A stretch of DNA of 8,099 nucleotides from Bacteroidales bacterium (GCA_025455535.1 JALOMM010000054.1:1-8099), one strand, 5' to 3'; positions 1-6,710 are shown, counted from the stretch's first letter. Numbers and translations are program-made. Notes: generated from the sequence alone by a model not told the origin.

Positions 1-1335
1 CAACGCTTTGGCGTAGCCATTAAGGAGAGGTTAAAGCAGCTGAAGGCGGGTGTTGACACCCTCACCCTGACAGCTACCCCAATCCCCCGCACTCTGCAGT
101 TCTCGCTTATGGGAGCACGTGACCTGTCAGTCATCACCACCCCCCCGCCAAACAGGATGCCCATAATAACCGAGATTCACGGCTTCAATGAGGATATAAT
201 ACGGGAGGGCATTGTGTATGAGGTGAGCCGGAACGGCCAGGTGTTTTTCATCAACAACAGGATCGAGAACATCAGGGAGGTACAGGATATGGTAAACCGT
301 ATCTGTCCCGGCGTTAAAACTGCAGTCGTTCATGGCCGGATGGAGGGTGCGGAAGTGGAAAACGTCATGTTTGATTTTATCAGGGGCGATTATGATGTAC
401 TTCTTGCCACAACAATAATAGAATCAGGACTGGATATCCCCAATGCCAACACGATCTTCATCAATGATGCTCATACATTCGGCCTTTCCGAGTTACACCA
501 GCTCAGGGGACGGGTGGGCAGATCAAACAAGAAGGCATTCTGTTATCTCCTTGCGCCGGCATTCTCAACCCTGACACATGAAGCCAGAAGAAGGCTAAAG
601 GCCATCGAGGAGAACTACGAACTGGGCAGCGGGTTCAATATTGCACTGCAGGATCTTGATATCCGCGGTGCAGGAAACCTCCTGGGTGGTGAGCAGAGCG
701 GATTCATTGCAGATGTGGGGTATGAAACATATCAGAAGATCCTTGACGAGGCCGTCAGCGAGCTGAAAGAAGAGGAGTTCGGAGATATATTCAGGAAAGA
801 TAAAATGAAACCGGAGCCTGATGCCTCTGTGGAAGTGAAACAATATGCCGGTGATGTAACTGTTGATACAGACCTCGAGATAATGTTTCCCGATGAATAT
901 GTATCAAGTATTCCGGAAAGAGTCCGGCTTTACAAGGAGCTCAACGAGATAAGGGATGATACAGCTCTGTCTGCCTTCGCGACACGGCTCAGGGACAGGT
1001 TCGGGCCTATGCCCGCACCGGCGATGGCCTTGCTTGATCTTGTAAGACTCAAATGGGTTGCATCGGCTACAGGAATCGAGAAGATTATTCTGAAAAATGA
1101 CACACTTGTTGCTAACTTTGTAAACGACCCTTCATCACAATTCTATCGCAGCACACTGTTTGTTTCTGTGATGAATTACGTGAACAGGAAACAGAGCCAC
1201 ATGAGTGTGAAACAGAATAATACCAGGCTAAGCCTTACGGTGCGTGAGATAACATCAGTTGCTCAGGCAATTGCGCTGTTTGATAAGATCCGTTCGTTCC
1301 ATACGCAGAACCAGTCGTCAGCAACAAGATCATGA
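1..1335 (+). CDS. mfd: Transcription-repair coupling factor Mfd, C-terminal part (5' end outside window)
   Basis: Mfd is an ATP-driven DNA translocase that removes stalled RNA polymerase from damaged DNA and recruits the UvrABC excision machinery in the cytoplasm. The frame is open from base 1, so the gene enters from the left; the first ATG in it (109) is internal and not the start. About 444 residues are visible, roughly the last 40 % of a protein that is usually 1100-1150 residues. The window opens at the QRFG that normally follows the DEE(H/Q) helicase box. Next come TATPIPRTL (helicase motif III, residues 24-32), ATTIIESGLDIPNAN (motif V, about 135-149) and QLRGRVGRS (motif VI, 167-175). 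The translocation (TRG-like) segment with GSGFNIALQDLDIRGAGNLL follows at about 209-229, then the C-terminal D7 regulatory domain from about 285, including RDRFGP. The D7 and TRG regions distinguish it from RecG. The stop codon overlaps the coaX start by 4 bases (ATGA). No frameshift is seen. Confidence 0.96.
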   Translation, partial: QRFGVAIKERLKQLKAGVDTLTLTATPIPRTLQFSLMGARDLSVITTPPPNRMPIITEIHGFNEDIIREGIVYEVSRNGQVFFINNRIENIREVQDMVNRICPGVKTAVVHGRMEGAEVENVMFDFIRGDYDVLLATTIIESGLDIPNANTIFINDAHTFGLSELHQLRGRVGRSNKKAFCYLLAPAFSTLTHEARRRLKAIEENYELGSGFNIALQDLDIRGAGNLLGGEQSGFIADVGYETYQKILDEAVSELKEEEFGDIFRKDKMKPEPDASVEVKQYAGDVTVDTDLEIMFPDEYVSSIPERVRLYKELNEIRDDTALSAFATRLRDRFGPMPAPAMALLDLVRLKWVASATGIEKIILKNDTLVANFVNDPSSQFYRSTLFVSVMNYVNRKQSHMSVKQNNTRLSLTVREITSVAQAIALFDKIRSFHTQNQSSATRS

Positions 1336-2051
1336 ACCTCGTCATTGACATCGGAAATACTGCCGCAAAAGCCGCTTTGTACGACGGGACGGCTATGCTT
1401 CAGAAGGAGAGGTTCACAGGAGATGGCACAGCTCATATCAACAGTTTTCTGGGTGACAGGTCAGTCAAAGGGGCGATTGTATCAAGCGTAAGCACAGACC
1501 CGGCTCCCCTGCTGAGGTTCCTTAGTGGCAGAGTCACGGTGGTACATTACCTGACATGGCAGTCCCGGTATCCTTTTCGCATCAGCTACAAGACGCCTGA
1601 CACCCTTGGTGTTGACCGTCTTGCGGCAGCTGCCGGTGCGATGCTTCATCATCCGGGCGCCAATCTCCTGGTGATAGATGCCGGCAGTGCACTGACAATT
1701 GATGTCATGGCCAATGAGACATATCTCGGAGGGAGCATCTCTCCTGGCCTTTCAATGAGATTCCGGGCCCTCCATGAGTACACCGGCCGGCTGCCACTGG
1801 CTGAGCCCGGCAGGAAGTTCACATTCCCCGGAAAATCAACAAGAGATGCCATAACCGGAGGGGTGATCATGGGTCTCGCATTTGAAATAAATGAGTATAT
1901 TCGCACGTTTGAAGAAAGACACAAAAACCTCACAGTCGTAATCACGGGAGGTGACGGTGAACTAATATCATCTTTCGCAGACAGGGAAATGGCATTTTAC
2001 CCTGATCTGGTGACAGATGGTTTAAATTATTTATTGGATTATAATGTATAG
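1332..2051 (+). CDS. coaX: Type III pantothenate kinase CoaX
   Basis: It phosphorylates pantothenate with ATP, the first step of coenzyme A synthesis, in the cytoplasm. At 239 residues it has the normal length for a type III enzyme of the ASKHA (acetate/sugar kinase, Hsc70, actin) fold. Visible motifs are DIGNT (residues 6-10, phosphate-binding loop), TLGVDR (91-96, the GxDR motif whose Asp95 should be the catalytic base), DAGSALTID (116-124, second phosphate loop), GGSISPG (133-139) and VITGGDG (203-209). The usual DAGTA is DAGSA here, a conservative Thr-to-Ser change. Family knowledge: type III enzymes need a monovalent cation and resist feedback inhibition by CoA. The ATG lies in an ATGA overlap with the mfd stop, so translation is probably coupled to mfd. 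The stop codon lies inside the first codons of the next gene (8-base overlap). No upstream in-frame start improves on this one. Confidence 0.95.
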   Translation: MNLVIDIGNTAAKAALYDGTAMLQKERFTGDGTAHINSFLGDRSVKGAIVSSVSTDPAPLLRFLSGRVTVVHYLTWQSRYPFRISYKTPDTLGVDRLAAAAGAMLHHPGANLLVIDAGSALTIDVMANETYLGGSISPGLSMRFRALHEYTGRLPLAEPGRKFTFPGKSTRDAITGGVIMGLAFEINEYIRTFEERHKNLTVVITGGDGELISSFADREMAFYPDLVTDGLNYLLDYNV

Positions 2052-3327
2052 AACCAGAAAGTTATTCCTGCTGTGCCTTGTATCGTTCCAGACCGCAATA
2101 ATGTCAGGACAGGTGGATGTCATATCACCGTTTGCACGTTATGGCATAGGCAATCTTGAGCTTCAGGGAACGATAAGGACTTTAGGAATGGGCGGCGTCA
2201 GCAGTGGTATCAGGAGCAATACCACATTGAATTTTCTTACACCGGCATCATACAGTGCCATAGATACAGCTTCATTTATTTTTGACTTTGCTCTCGACAT
2301 CGCAGGAGTAAAGCTTGAGGACAATGAAAACACCTATTACTCCTCAAACATGAACTTCAGGCACATTCTCCTTGGCTTCCCGATAATGAAAGGCTGGGGA
2401 TTCTCTACCGGTCTGTTGCCGTTTACTAATGCCTACTACACCATGGTTCAGAGGTCAACCGTCGACGGTGGGTCGGGCGATGATGAAGATATTTTTGAAC
2501 AGCACAAAGGGATTGGCGGTTATCAGAAGTTCTACATGGGAACCGCTTTCAGTCCGGTGAAATACTTTTCAGCAGGTATAAACATGTTTATCGTTTTCGG
2601 AGAGATAAACAGATACAACGACTTCATTTTCCTGGCTGATAATAACTATTTCAATACCAGAAAGATGGAGAACCAGTTGCTGAATGGGATCAGCTACGAG
2701 TTATCGGGTCAGTTCATGCTTCCCCTGCAGGGCAACAGGTCTGTCAATTTTGGGATAACCTATGCCCCCGAGTATAATCTCAAGACCAAATATGATGATA
2801 TAGTATTGAGATACTCAAATCTTCAGAGCTCCAGCCTGGCATTTGATACACTCTATTATGAGCAGACTGATACGACCAGCATCCTGCCAGGGACCTTGCG
2901 CGGAGGGATATCATTCAATAAGTTCGAGAAATTCACTTTCGCTGCTGACATAGAGTACTCAGCATGGTCACAGGCATCGCTGCCAGGATCGTACGGCACA
3001 TATACGAATGCCCTTGCCATACATGCCGGCGCAGAATATATCCCTGACAAGTACTCAAATTACAGTTTTTTCAATCGTATTGAGTACCGCATTGGAGGCC
3101 GATATGGTGAGAGTTACTCGTTATATGAGGGGGTACAGGTCAAAGAGTACGGCATAACTTTTGGAGCAGGTATACCAATGAGAAGGTCGAGATCACGGGC
3201 CTCCTTCTTCGTGGATCTTTCAACCAAGGGCAGTGTTGAAGAGACCTACTTCAGGGAGACCAGGATAGCGGTCGGAGCCAGTTTGAGTCTGTATGACTTC
3301 TGGTTCCTCAAAGCAAAATATGAGTAA
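2044..3327 (+). CDS. Predicted outer-membrane beta-barrel protein, FadL/OmpP1-like, function unknown
   Basis: A 427-residue exported protein. Residues 1-22 form a signal peptide: MYRTRK, a hydrophobic stretch, then likely cleavage after MSG before Gln23. The mature N-terminus carries SPFARYGIGN (28-37), then RTLGMGGVSSGIRSN (45-59) and NFLTPASYSAID (63-74). This resembles the N-terminal hatch region of the FadL/OmpP1 (TodX) and PorV-like barrels of Bacteroidota. The rest is rich in aromatic, Gly and alternating polar/hydrophobic residues, as in transmembrane beta strands. The protein ends in LSLYDFWFLKAKYE, a Bacteroidota-like barrel terminus (aromatic DFWF, then KAKYE). It therefore probably sits in the outer membrane. 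Whether it carries hydrophobic substrates, acts as a secretion cofactor or is structural cannot be told from the sequence. The start overlaps the coaX stop by 8 bases. The position before a TPR protein and lptC suggests an envelope role (inference). No Shine-Dalgarno sequence is visible. Confidence 0.8.
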   Translation: MYRTRKLFLLCLVSFQTAIMSGQVDVISPFARYGIGNLELQGTIRTLGMGGVSSGIRSNTTLNFLTPASYSAIDTASFIFDFALDIAGVKLEDNENTYYSSNMNFRHILLGFPIMKGWGFSTGLLPFTNAYYTMVQRSTVDGGSGDDEDIFEQHKGIGGYQKFYMGTAFSPVKYFSAGINMFIVFGEINRYNDFIFLADNNYFNTRKMENQLLNGISYELSGQFMLPLQGNRSVNFGITYAPEYNLKTKYDDIVLRYSNLQSSSLAFDTLYYEQTDTTSILPGTLRGGISFNKFEKFTFAADIEYSAWSQASLPGSYGTYTNALAIHAGAEYIPDKYSNYSFFNRIEYRIGGRYGESYSLYEGVQVKEYGITFGAGIPMRRSRSRASFFVDLSTKGSVEETYFRETRIAVGASLSLYDFWFLKAKYE

Positions 3328-3343
3328 ACTATCTGACAAAGAG

Positions 3344-4672
3344 ATGAAAATAACAGCCGGCACGATCTTAACAGGAGCACTCCTTGCAGCGCTTTCTCTT
3401 ACAGCTTCTGCTCAGAAAGGGGTTGAAACAGGTACCCCTTTTGGCCGGGGTGATGACAGCCTGAGATGTCTCCGCAACACATCGCTCTATTCCACCTATT
3501 ACGACAACAAGGACTATAACATGGCGGTCCAGTTCTGGAGGCCGGTATTTAACGAATGCCCCGGCTCATCGAAAAACACCTATATCAAGGGTGAGGCCAT
3601 GTACAAGGATTTTTATCGCAAATCAGGCAATAAGGCTTATATAGATACCCTGATGATGGTACTTGATCAGCGCACCAGGTATTTCAATGAGGCTGCGGCA
3701 AACAACCTGAGAAAATCAATCGCCCTTTATGAACTGGGAGGGAATGATCCGGTCTTAGCCAAAAAGTCATTCGATCTGATCAAAGAGGTGGTAAGGACCT
3801 CTCCGCAGAGCCTTGATCATACCTATTCAACACTGTATATGGCTGTTGCGGCCAAGTGTTTCTCGCTGAATGTTATTGAGTCGCCTGAAGTAATCAGTGC
3901 CTATACGGAAGCCATGTCGGCCATCAACCCTCAGATTCTGAACAAGCCTGACGATGCCCGGTATCTTAATGCCAGGAAAAACATCGATGCCGTATTCAAG
4001 TCAAGCGGGGCGGCAGATTGCCAAAGCCTTGAAAATATCTTCACGTCGGGCGTTGACGCAAACCCTGCAGACACTGCGATGCTGAGAAAAGTAAGCACCC
4101 TTCTTTCTGAGGCAGGATGCAAAGATTCTGAGCTCTATTTCAAGGTAACGACCTTGCTGTACGATTTCGGGAGAACGTCAGCGTCGGCCACCCAGCTGGC
4201 AGAGATGAACATGGCGCGCAAGAAATACACTGAAGCCGAAAAATACTATTCCGAAGCCATCGGGCTCGAGACCGACCCGCTGACTAAGTCTTCTCTGCTT
4301 ACCAAACTGGCAACCCTTGATCTTACCTCAGACAACAAACCGGCAGCACGCGATTTTGCAAAAACAGCCTATTCGCTTGACAATAAAAATGGCAATGCAC
4401 TCTTTATCATTGCAGAGTCATATGCAGGTGCGCGCATCGGAGAATCGTTCGACAACCAGACTGTATACTGGGTGGTTGTGGATTACCTCATCAGGGCACG
4501 AAACACTGACCCTTCTCTAAAGGAGCAGGCAGATGAGAGAATAGCCATCTATTCAAGGCTCTTTCCTACCAAGGAGGAGGCGTTCTTCAGAAGCCTTGTC
4601 GATGAAGGAGCATCATACCAGGTCGGCGGATGGGTCAATGAAACTACCACCGTCAGGTTCAGAAAAGAGTAG
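3344..4672 (+). CDS. Secreted tetratricopeptide-repeat (TPR) protein, probably periplasmic
   Basis: The start chosen here gives MKITAGTILTGALLAALSLT followed by ASAQ, a clean 23-residue signal peptide cut before Gln24 (442 residues in all). In-frame ATGs at 3320 and 3293 are possible but would add an acidic or irregular leader, and 3293 would overlap the preceding gene by 35 bases. TPR-like helical pairs are visible near residues 50-70 (YYDNKDYNMAVQFWRPVF), 284-317 (ARKKYTEAEKYYSEAIGLE) and 318-351 (NKPAARDFAKTAYSLDNKNG), with further helical sequence up to about 405. Family-like marks are a Cys pair at 42 and 72, a second pair at 226 and 259 (DCQSLENIF and AGCKDSELYF), and the C-terminus GGWVNETTTVRFRKE. 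Cysteine pairs in an exported protein suggest disulfides (inference). TPRs bind other proteins, so a scaffold or assembly role beside the barrel and lptC is plausible, but no catalytic function is seen. Its TAG stop is in the same frame as lptC, 6 bases before the lptC start. Confidence 0.82.
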   Translation: MKITAGTILTGALLAALSLTASAQKGVETGTPFGRGDDSLRCLRNTSLYSTYYDNKDYNMAVQFWRPVFNECPGSSKNTYIKGEAMYKDFYRKSGNKAYIDTLMMVLDQRTRYFNEAAANNLRKSIALYELGGNDPVLAKKSFDLIKEVVRTSPQSLDHTYSTLYMAVAAKCFSLNVIESPEVISAYTEAMSAINPQILNKPDDARYLNARKNIDAVFKSSGAADCQSLENIFTSGVDANPADTAMLRKVSTLLSEAGCKDSELYFKVTTLLYDFGRTSASATQLAEMNMARKKYTEAEKYYSEAIGLETDPLTKSSLLTKLATLDLTSDNKPAARDFAKTAYSLDNKNGNALFIIAESYAGARIGESFDNQTVYWVVVDYLIRARNTDPSLKEQADERIAIYSRLFPTKEEAFFRSLVDEGASYQVGGWVNETTTVRFRKE

Positions 4673-4678
4673 ACGCCT

Positions 4679-5260
4679 GTGTCAGCAGACAGACGATATG
4701 TCAAGATTATTGCGGCAGTCCTGCTAACCGGGACTGTCTTTCTTTTATCATGTGAGAAGAAGAGAGAGGTTCTGAAAGAACTTACAATAAAAGAATTGCC
4801 GTCTCTCTCTGCCAGGAACATCGAGACGATGTATTCTGATTCGGGTAAGGTCACCCTCGTGGTACGCTCCCCACTGATAAACCAGTATACGGGTGGTGAT
4901 GAGCCTCATACCCTCTTTCCTGAAGGTATTACTGTGCTTTTCTATGACAAGAAGACAGAGCCCCAGGCAAGCATTTCATCAAAATATGCACGTTATACCG
5001 AAAAAGACAAGCTATGGGAGTTACGCGACAGCGTTGTGGCAGTCAACACTGAGGGGGATATTCTTGAAACGGAGCTTCTGTTCTGGAGTGAGCCCAGGGA
5101 GAGCGTGTGGTCTGACAGGTTCGTAAGGATCACCGGAAAAGATCAGATCATAATGGGTACAGGCTTCGAATCCGATCCACGTCTTACAAAGTGGAAAATT
5201 AAAAATGTCAGTGCAACAATATATATAGACAATGAACAAAAAGGCACTCCTGGCAATTGA
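4679..5260 (+). CDS. lptC: LptC-family LPS transport protein, predicted lipoprotein, GTG start
   Basis: LptC receives lipopolysaccharide from the LptBFG transporter and passes it to LptA on its way to the outer membrane. The 193 residues begin with a lipoprotein signal: basic RRYVK, a hydrophobic core, then FLLSC with the lipobox Cys at residue 25, followed by EKKRE. The DUF1239/LptC domain covers about residues 40-185. It shows alternating beta strands typical of the beta-jellyroll Lpt fold, with motifs NIETMYSDSGK (47-57), FPEGITVLFYD (80-90), SISSKYARY (98-106), LWELRDSVVAVN (112-123), LETELLFWSEPR (129-140) and GTGFESDPRLTKWKI (160-174). The start must lie after the in-frame TAG at 4670; GTG at 4679 is the only usual start codon before the signal peptide, and the first ATG (codon 51) is inside the domain. 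Escherichia coli LptC keeps an uncleaved membrane helix, so the lipobox is a difference, though I believe one common in Bacteroidota. Family assignment is firm; the anchoring mode is inferred. Confidence 0.88.
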   Translation: MSADRRYVKIIAAVLLTGTVFLLSCEKKREVLKELTIKELPSLSARNIETMYSDSGKVTLVVRSPLINQYTGGDEPHTLFPEGITVLFYDKKTEPQASISSKYARYTEKDKLWELRDSVVAVNTEGDILETELLFWSEPRESVWSDRFVRITGKDQIIMGTGFESDPRLTKWKIKNVSATIYIDNEQKGTPGN

Positions 5261-5414
5261 AGTAATCTGGATAATACTCGGCACCCTTTGCCTTGTTATC
5301 ACTGTCAGGGAGATGATTATCAACGGGTTCGGCAGGGCATGGATCTTCCTTGTCATGTCGGGTGCAGCCTTCACCATGGCGTGGATACGTGACCGCCAGC
5401 GAAAAAATAGCTAA
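5232..5414 (+). CDS. Small two-helix membrane protein, function unknown
   Basis: A 60-residue protein starting MNKKALLAIEVIW. Two hydrophobic segments are seen, about residues 5-25 and 35-52, joined by a short polar loop (REMIINGFG). It ends in a strongly basic, hydrophilic tail (RDRQRKNS). By the positive-inside rule, with the MNKK start and basic end, both termini are likely cytoplasmic, giving an inner-membrane hairpin. The ATG lies 29 bases inside the lptC 3' end in another frame, and the stop is 9 bases before the next ATG, so the spacing fits a real coupled gene. I recall similarly small membrane proteins between lptC and the CNNM-type gene in other Bacteroidales, but cannot verify that here. 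No catalytic motif is seen. It could be an accessory to LPS transport or to the CNNM-type protein, or unrelated. A chance ORF is less likely because it fills the only gap in a tightly packed operon and has a well-formed two-helix layout. Confidence 0.72.
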   Translation: MNKKALLAIEVIWIILGTLCLVITVREMIINGFGRAWIFLVMSGAAFTMAWIRDRQRKNS

Positions 5415-5419
5415 CTTTG
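5412..5419 (+). promoter_or_regulatory. Possible Bacteroidota-type -7 box (TAACTTTG) just before the CNNM-type gene
   Basis: TAACTTTG matches the TAnnTTTG -7 element used by the primary sigma factor of Bacteroidota. It ends 4 bases before the ATG at 5424, so a transcript from it would be leaderless or nearly so. It also contains the stop codon of the preceding gene. No convincing TTTG-type -33 element is seen about 20 bases upstream, and the box is short enough to occur by chance several times in a window this size. Another copy, at 1113-1120 inside mfd, appears meaningless. It is listed only because of its position. Confidence 0.3.
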
Positions 5420-5423
5420 CGGG

Positions 5424-6689
5424 ATGAATCCGCTAATTATCATTGCTGCCACTCTTTTGCTCGCGTCATTCTTTTCAGCGATGGAGCTGGCATTCTTCGC
5501 TTCAGATAAACTCAGGCTGGAGCTTGACCGCAAACAGGGTCAGAAACGATCTGGTATCATAAATGTCTTCACCCGCAATCCCGGGCAGTTCACCGTTGCA
5601 ATGATCACCGGCGTGAATCTTGTCATAGTCATCTTCAGCATTCTTTCAGCATCATTCATAGAGAGAACCATGACAGGCGTTGTCGCTTCGTCGGCAGTGA
5701 TCGTTTTGATACAGATCTTTGCCATAGCCCTTATTGTTCTCGTCTTTGCAGAATTCATCCCCAGGTCAGTAGTCAGGCAGAACCCGAATATATTCCTGAG
5801 ATTCTTTGCACTGCCCGCTGCTGCATTCTATTATTTTTTCCTGCCGTTCAGTAAACTTTCACTCTGGCTGAGCAATATTCTCGTAAGACTCTTCTTCGGG
5901 CTGAAGACCCTGCTCAAAGAGCAGGAGAACAGGATTTTCACACTTGTTGACCTGGATCATTTCGTTAACGACATGGTTGCGACCGAAGAAGAGAAAGAAG
6001 AGGAGAATGACAGTCTGAGAATTTTTCAGAATGCACTTGATTTTTCTTTTGTCAAAGCCCGCGAGTGTATGGTTCCAAGGACAGAAATTGTTGCTTTACC
6101 GGTTGATTGCACTGCCAATGAGCTGAGAAATAAATTCATTGAGTCAGGCCACTCAAAGATCTTACTGTTCAGGGAAAACATTGATAACATGGCCGGCTAC
6201 TATGAACTGAAGGATATCCTCAGGGAACCAGTGGAGATAGAATCGCGAATGAGAAAACTGCCGGTAGTCCCCGAGACAATGACGGCCAGCAAGGTGCTCC
6301 GGTTGCTGACCGAAGAGCAGAAGAGCATCGCTCTTGTCGTTGACGAGTTCGGCGGCACGGCAGGGGTCATAACGATTGAAGATGTGCTTGAAGAAATCGT
6401 GGGTGACATAGAGGATGAACATGACACCAGCGATCTCGTCGAGAAACAGTTAAGTGATAACGAATATGTATTCTCCGGGCGCCTCGACATTGATTACCTC
6501 AATGAGGAATATGACCTCGACCTTCCTGAGAGCGATGAATATACGACCCTGGCAGGACTGATTCTTTACGTCCATGGAAATATCCCAAAGCAAAAGGATA
6601 ACGTCAGGGTGGGACGACACCTGTTCACGGTTCTCAGAAGCTCATCAACAAAGGTAGAGCTGCTGAGGCTCAAGAGTGATCATGACTGA
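5424..6689 (+). CDS. CNNM/CorC/HlyC-family membrane protein (DUF21, paired CBS, CorC_HlyC domains)
   Basis: An inner-membrane protein of the family often annotated hemolysin or CorC, related to CNNM Mg2+/divalent cation transporters. The 421 residues have the full family layout. The DUF21 transmembrane domain covers about 1-180, with hydrophobic segments near 3-23, 57-78, 88-111 and 123-150, and the signatures SAMELAFFAS (18-27) and AEFIPRSVVRQNP (109-121). A charged linker (about 187-196, TEEEKEEEND) follows. The CBS pair spans about 210-335, with ECMVPRTEIVALP (214-226) and VVDEFGGTAGVITIEDVLEE (305-324). The C-terminal CorC_HlyC domain is about 340-417 (YVFSGRLDIDYLNEEY, TTLAGLILYVHGNIP). 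Family knowledge: CBS domains bind Mg-ATP and regulate transport. The usual EIxPK motif reads EFIPR here. The gliding-motility homologue GldE has the same layout, but nothing nearby is a gliding gene, so that name is not applied. The ion carried is not shown by the sequence. The ATG is 9 bases after the small membrane-protein gene, and the stop is 2 bases from a convergent gene. Confidence 0.9.
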   Translation: MNPLIIIAATLLLASFFSAMELAFFASDKLRLELDRKQGQKRSGIINVFTRNPGQFTVAMITGVNLVIVIFSILSASFIERTMTGVVASSAVIVLIQIFAIALIVLVFAEFIPRSVVRQNPNIFLRFFALPAAAFYYFFLPFSKLSLWLSNILVRLFFGLKTLLKEQENRIFTLVDLDHFVNDMVATEEEKEEENDSLRIFQNALDFSFVKARECMVPRTEIVALPVDCTANELRNKFIESGHSKILLFRENIDNMAGYYELKDILREPVEIESRMRKLPVVPETMTASKVLRLLTEEQKSIALVVDEFGGTAGVITIEDVLEEIVGDIEDEHDTSDLVEKQLSDNEYVFSGRLDIDYLNEEYDLDLPESDEYTTLAGLILYVHGNIPKQKDNVRVGRHLFTVLRSSSTKVELLRLKSDHD

Positions 6690-6710
6690 AGTCAGCCCCT
6701 CTTCTTCAGT
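6685..6710. terminator. Inverted repeat across convergent stop codons, possible weak bidirectional terminator
   Basis: ACTGAAG (6685-6691) and CTTCAGT (6704-6710) form a perfect 7-bp inverted repeat around a 12-base loop. The left arm contains the stop of the CNNM-type gene, and the loop begins with the stop of the minus-strand peptidase gene. It can form in both transcripts. It is not GC-rich and has no following T run on either strand, so it is not a textbook intrinsic terminator. Its position is the main argument. Confidence 0.25.

Noticed and set aside
1113..1120. TAACTTTG, matching the -7 promoter box, upstream of coaX
   Set aside because: It is inside mfd coding sequence, about 210 bases from coaX, with no -33 partner. 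coaX is coupled to mfd by an ATGA overlap.
2044..2080. Cys11 in the barrel-protein leader as a lipobox
   Set aside because: The Cys is within the hydrophobic core, only 5 residues after the basic start and without a proper lipobox, so a normal signal peptide cut near residue 22 fits better.
2458..2469. Perfect 12-bp palindrome ACCGTCGACGGT
   Set aside because: It lies inside the barrel gene. About two 12-bp palindromes are expected by chance in 8 kb, and it is not repeated elsewhere.
4317..4520. 67-codon open frame inside the TPR gene
   Set aside because: It is a shadow of the real frame with low-complexity, non-protein-like composition, fully covered by the TPR gene.
5909..5925. Strong small hairpin CCTGCTC-AAA-GAGCAGG
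   Set aside because: It lies inside the CNNM-type coding region (TLLKEQE) and has no downstream T run. It is best explained by codons, not a terminator or regulatory element.
5424..6689. Naming the CNNM-type protein GldE (gliding motility)
   Set aside because: The domain layout is shared, but the neighbours are lptC and an M20 peptidase, not gliding or ssb-region genes, so the sequence does not support the name.
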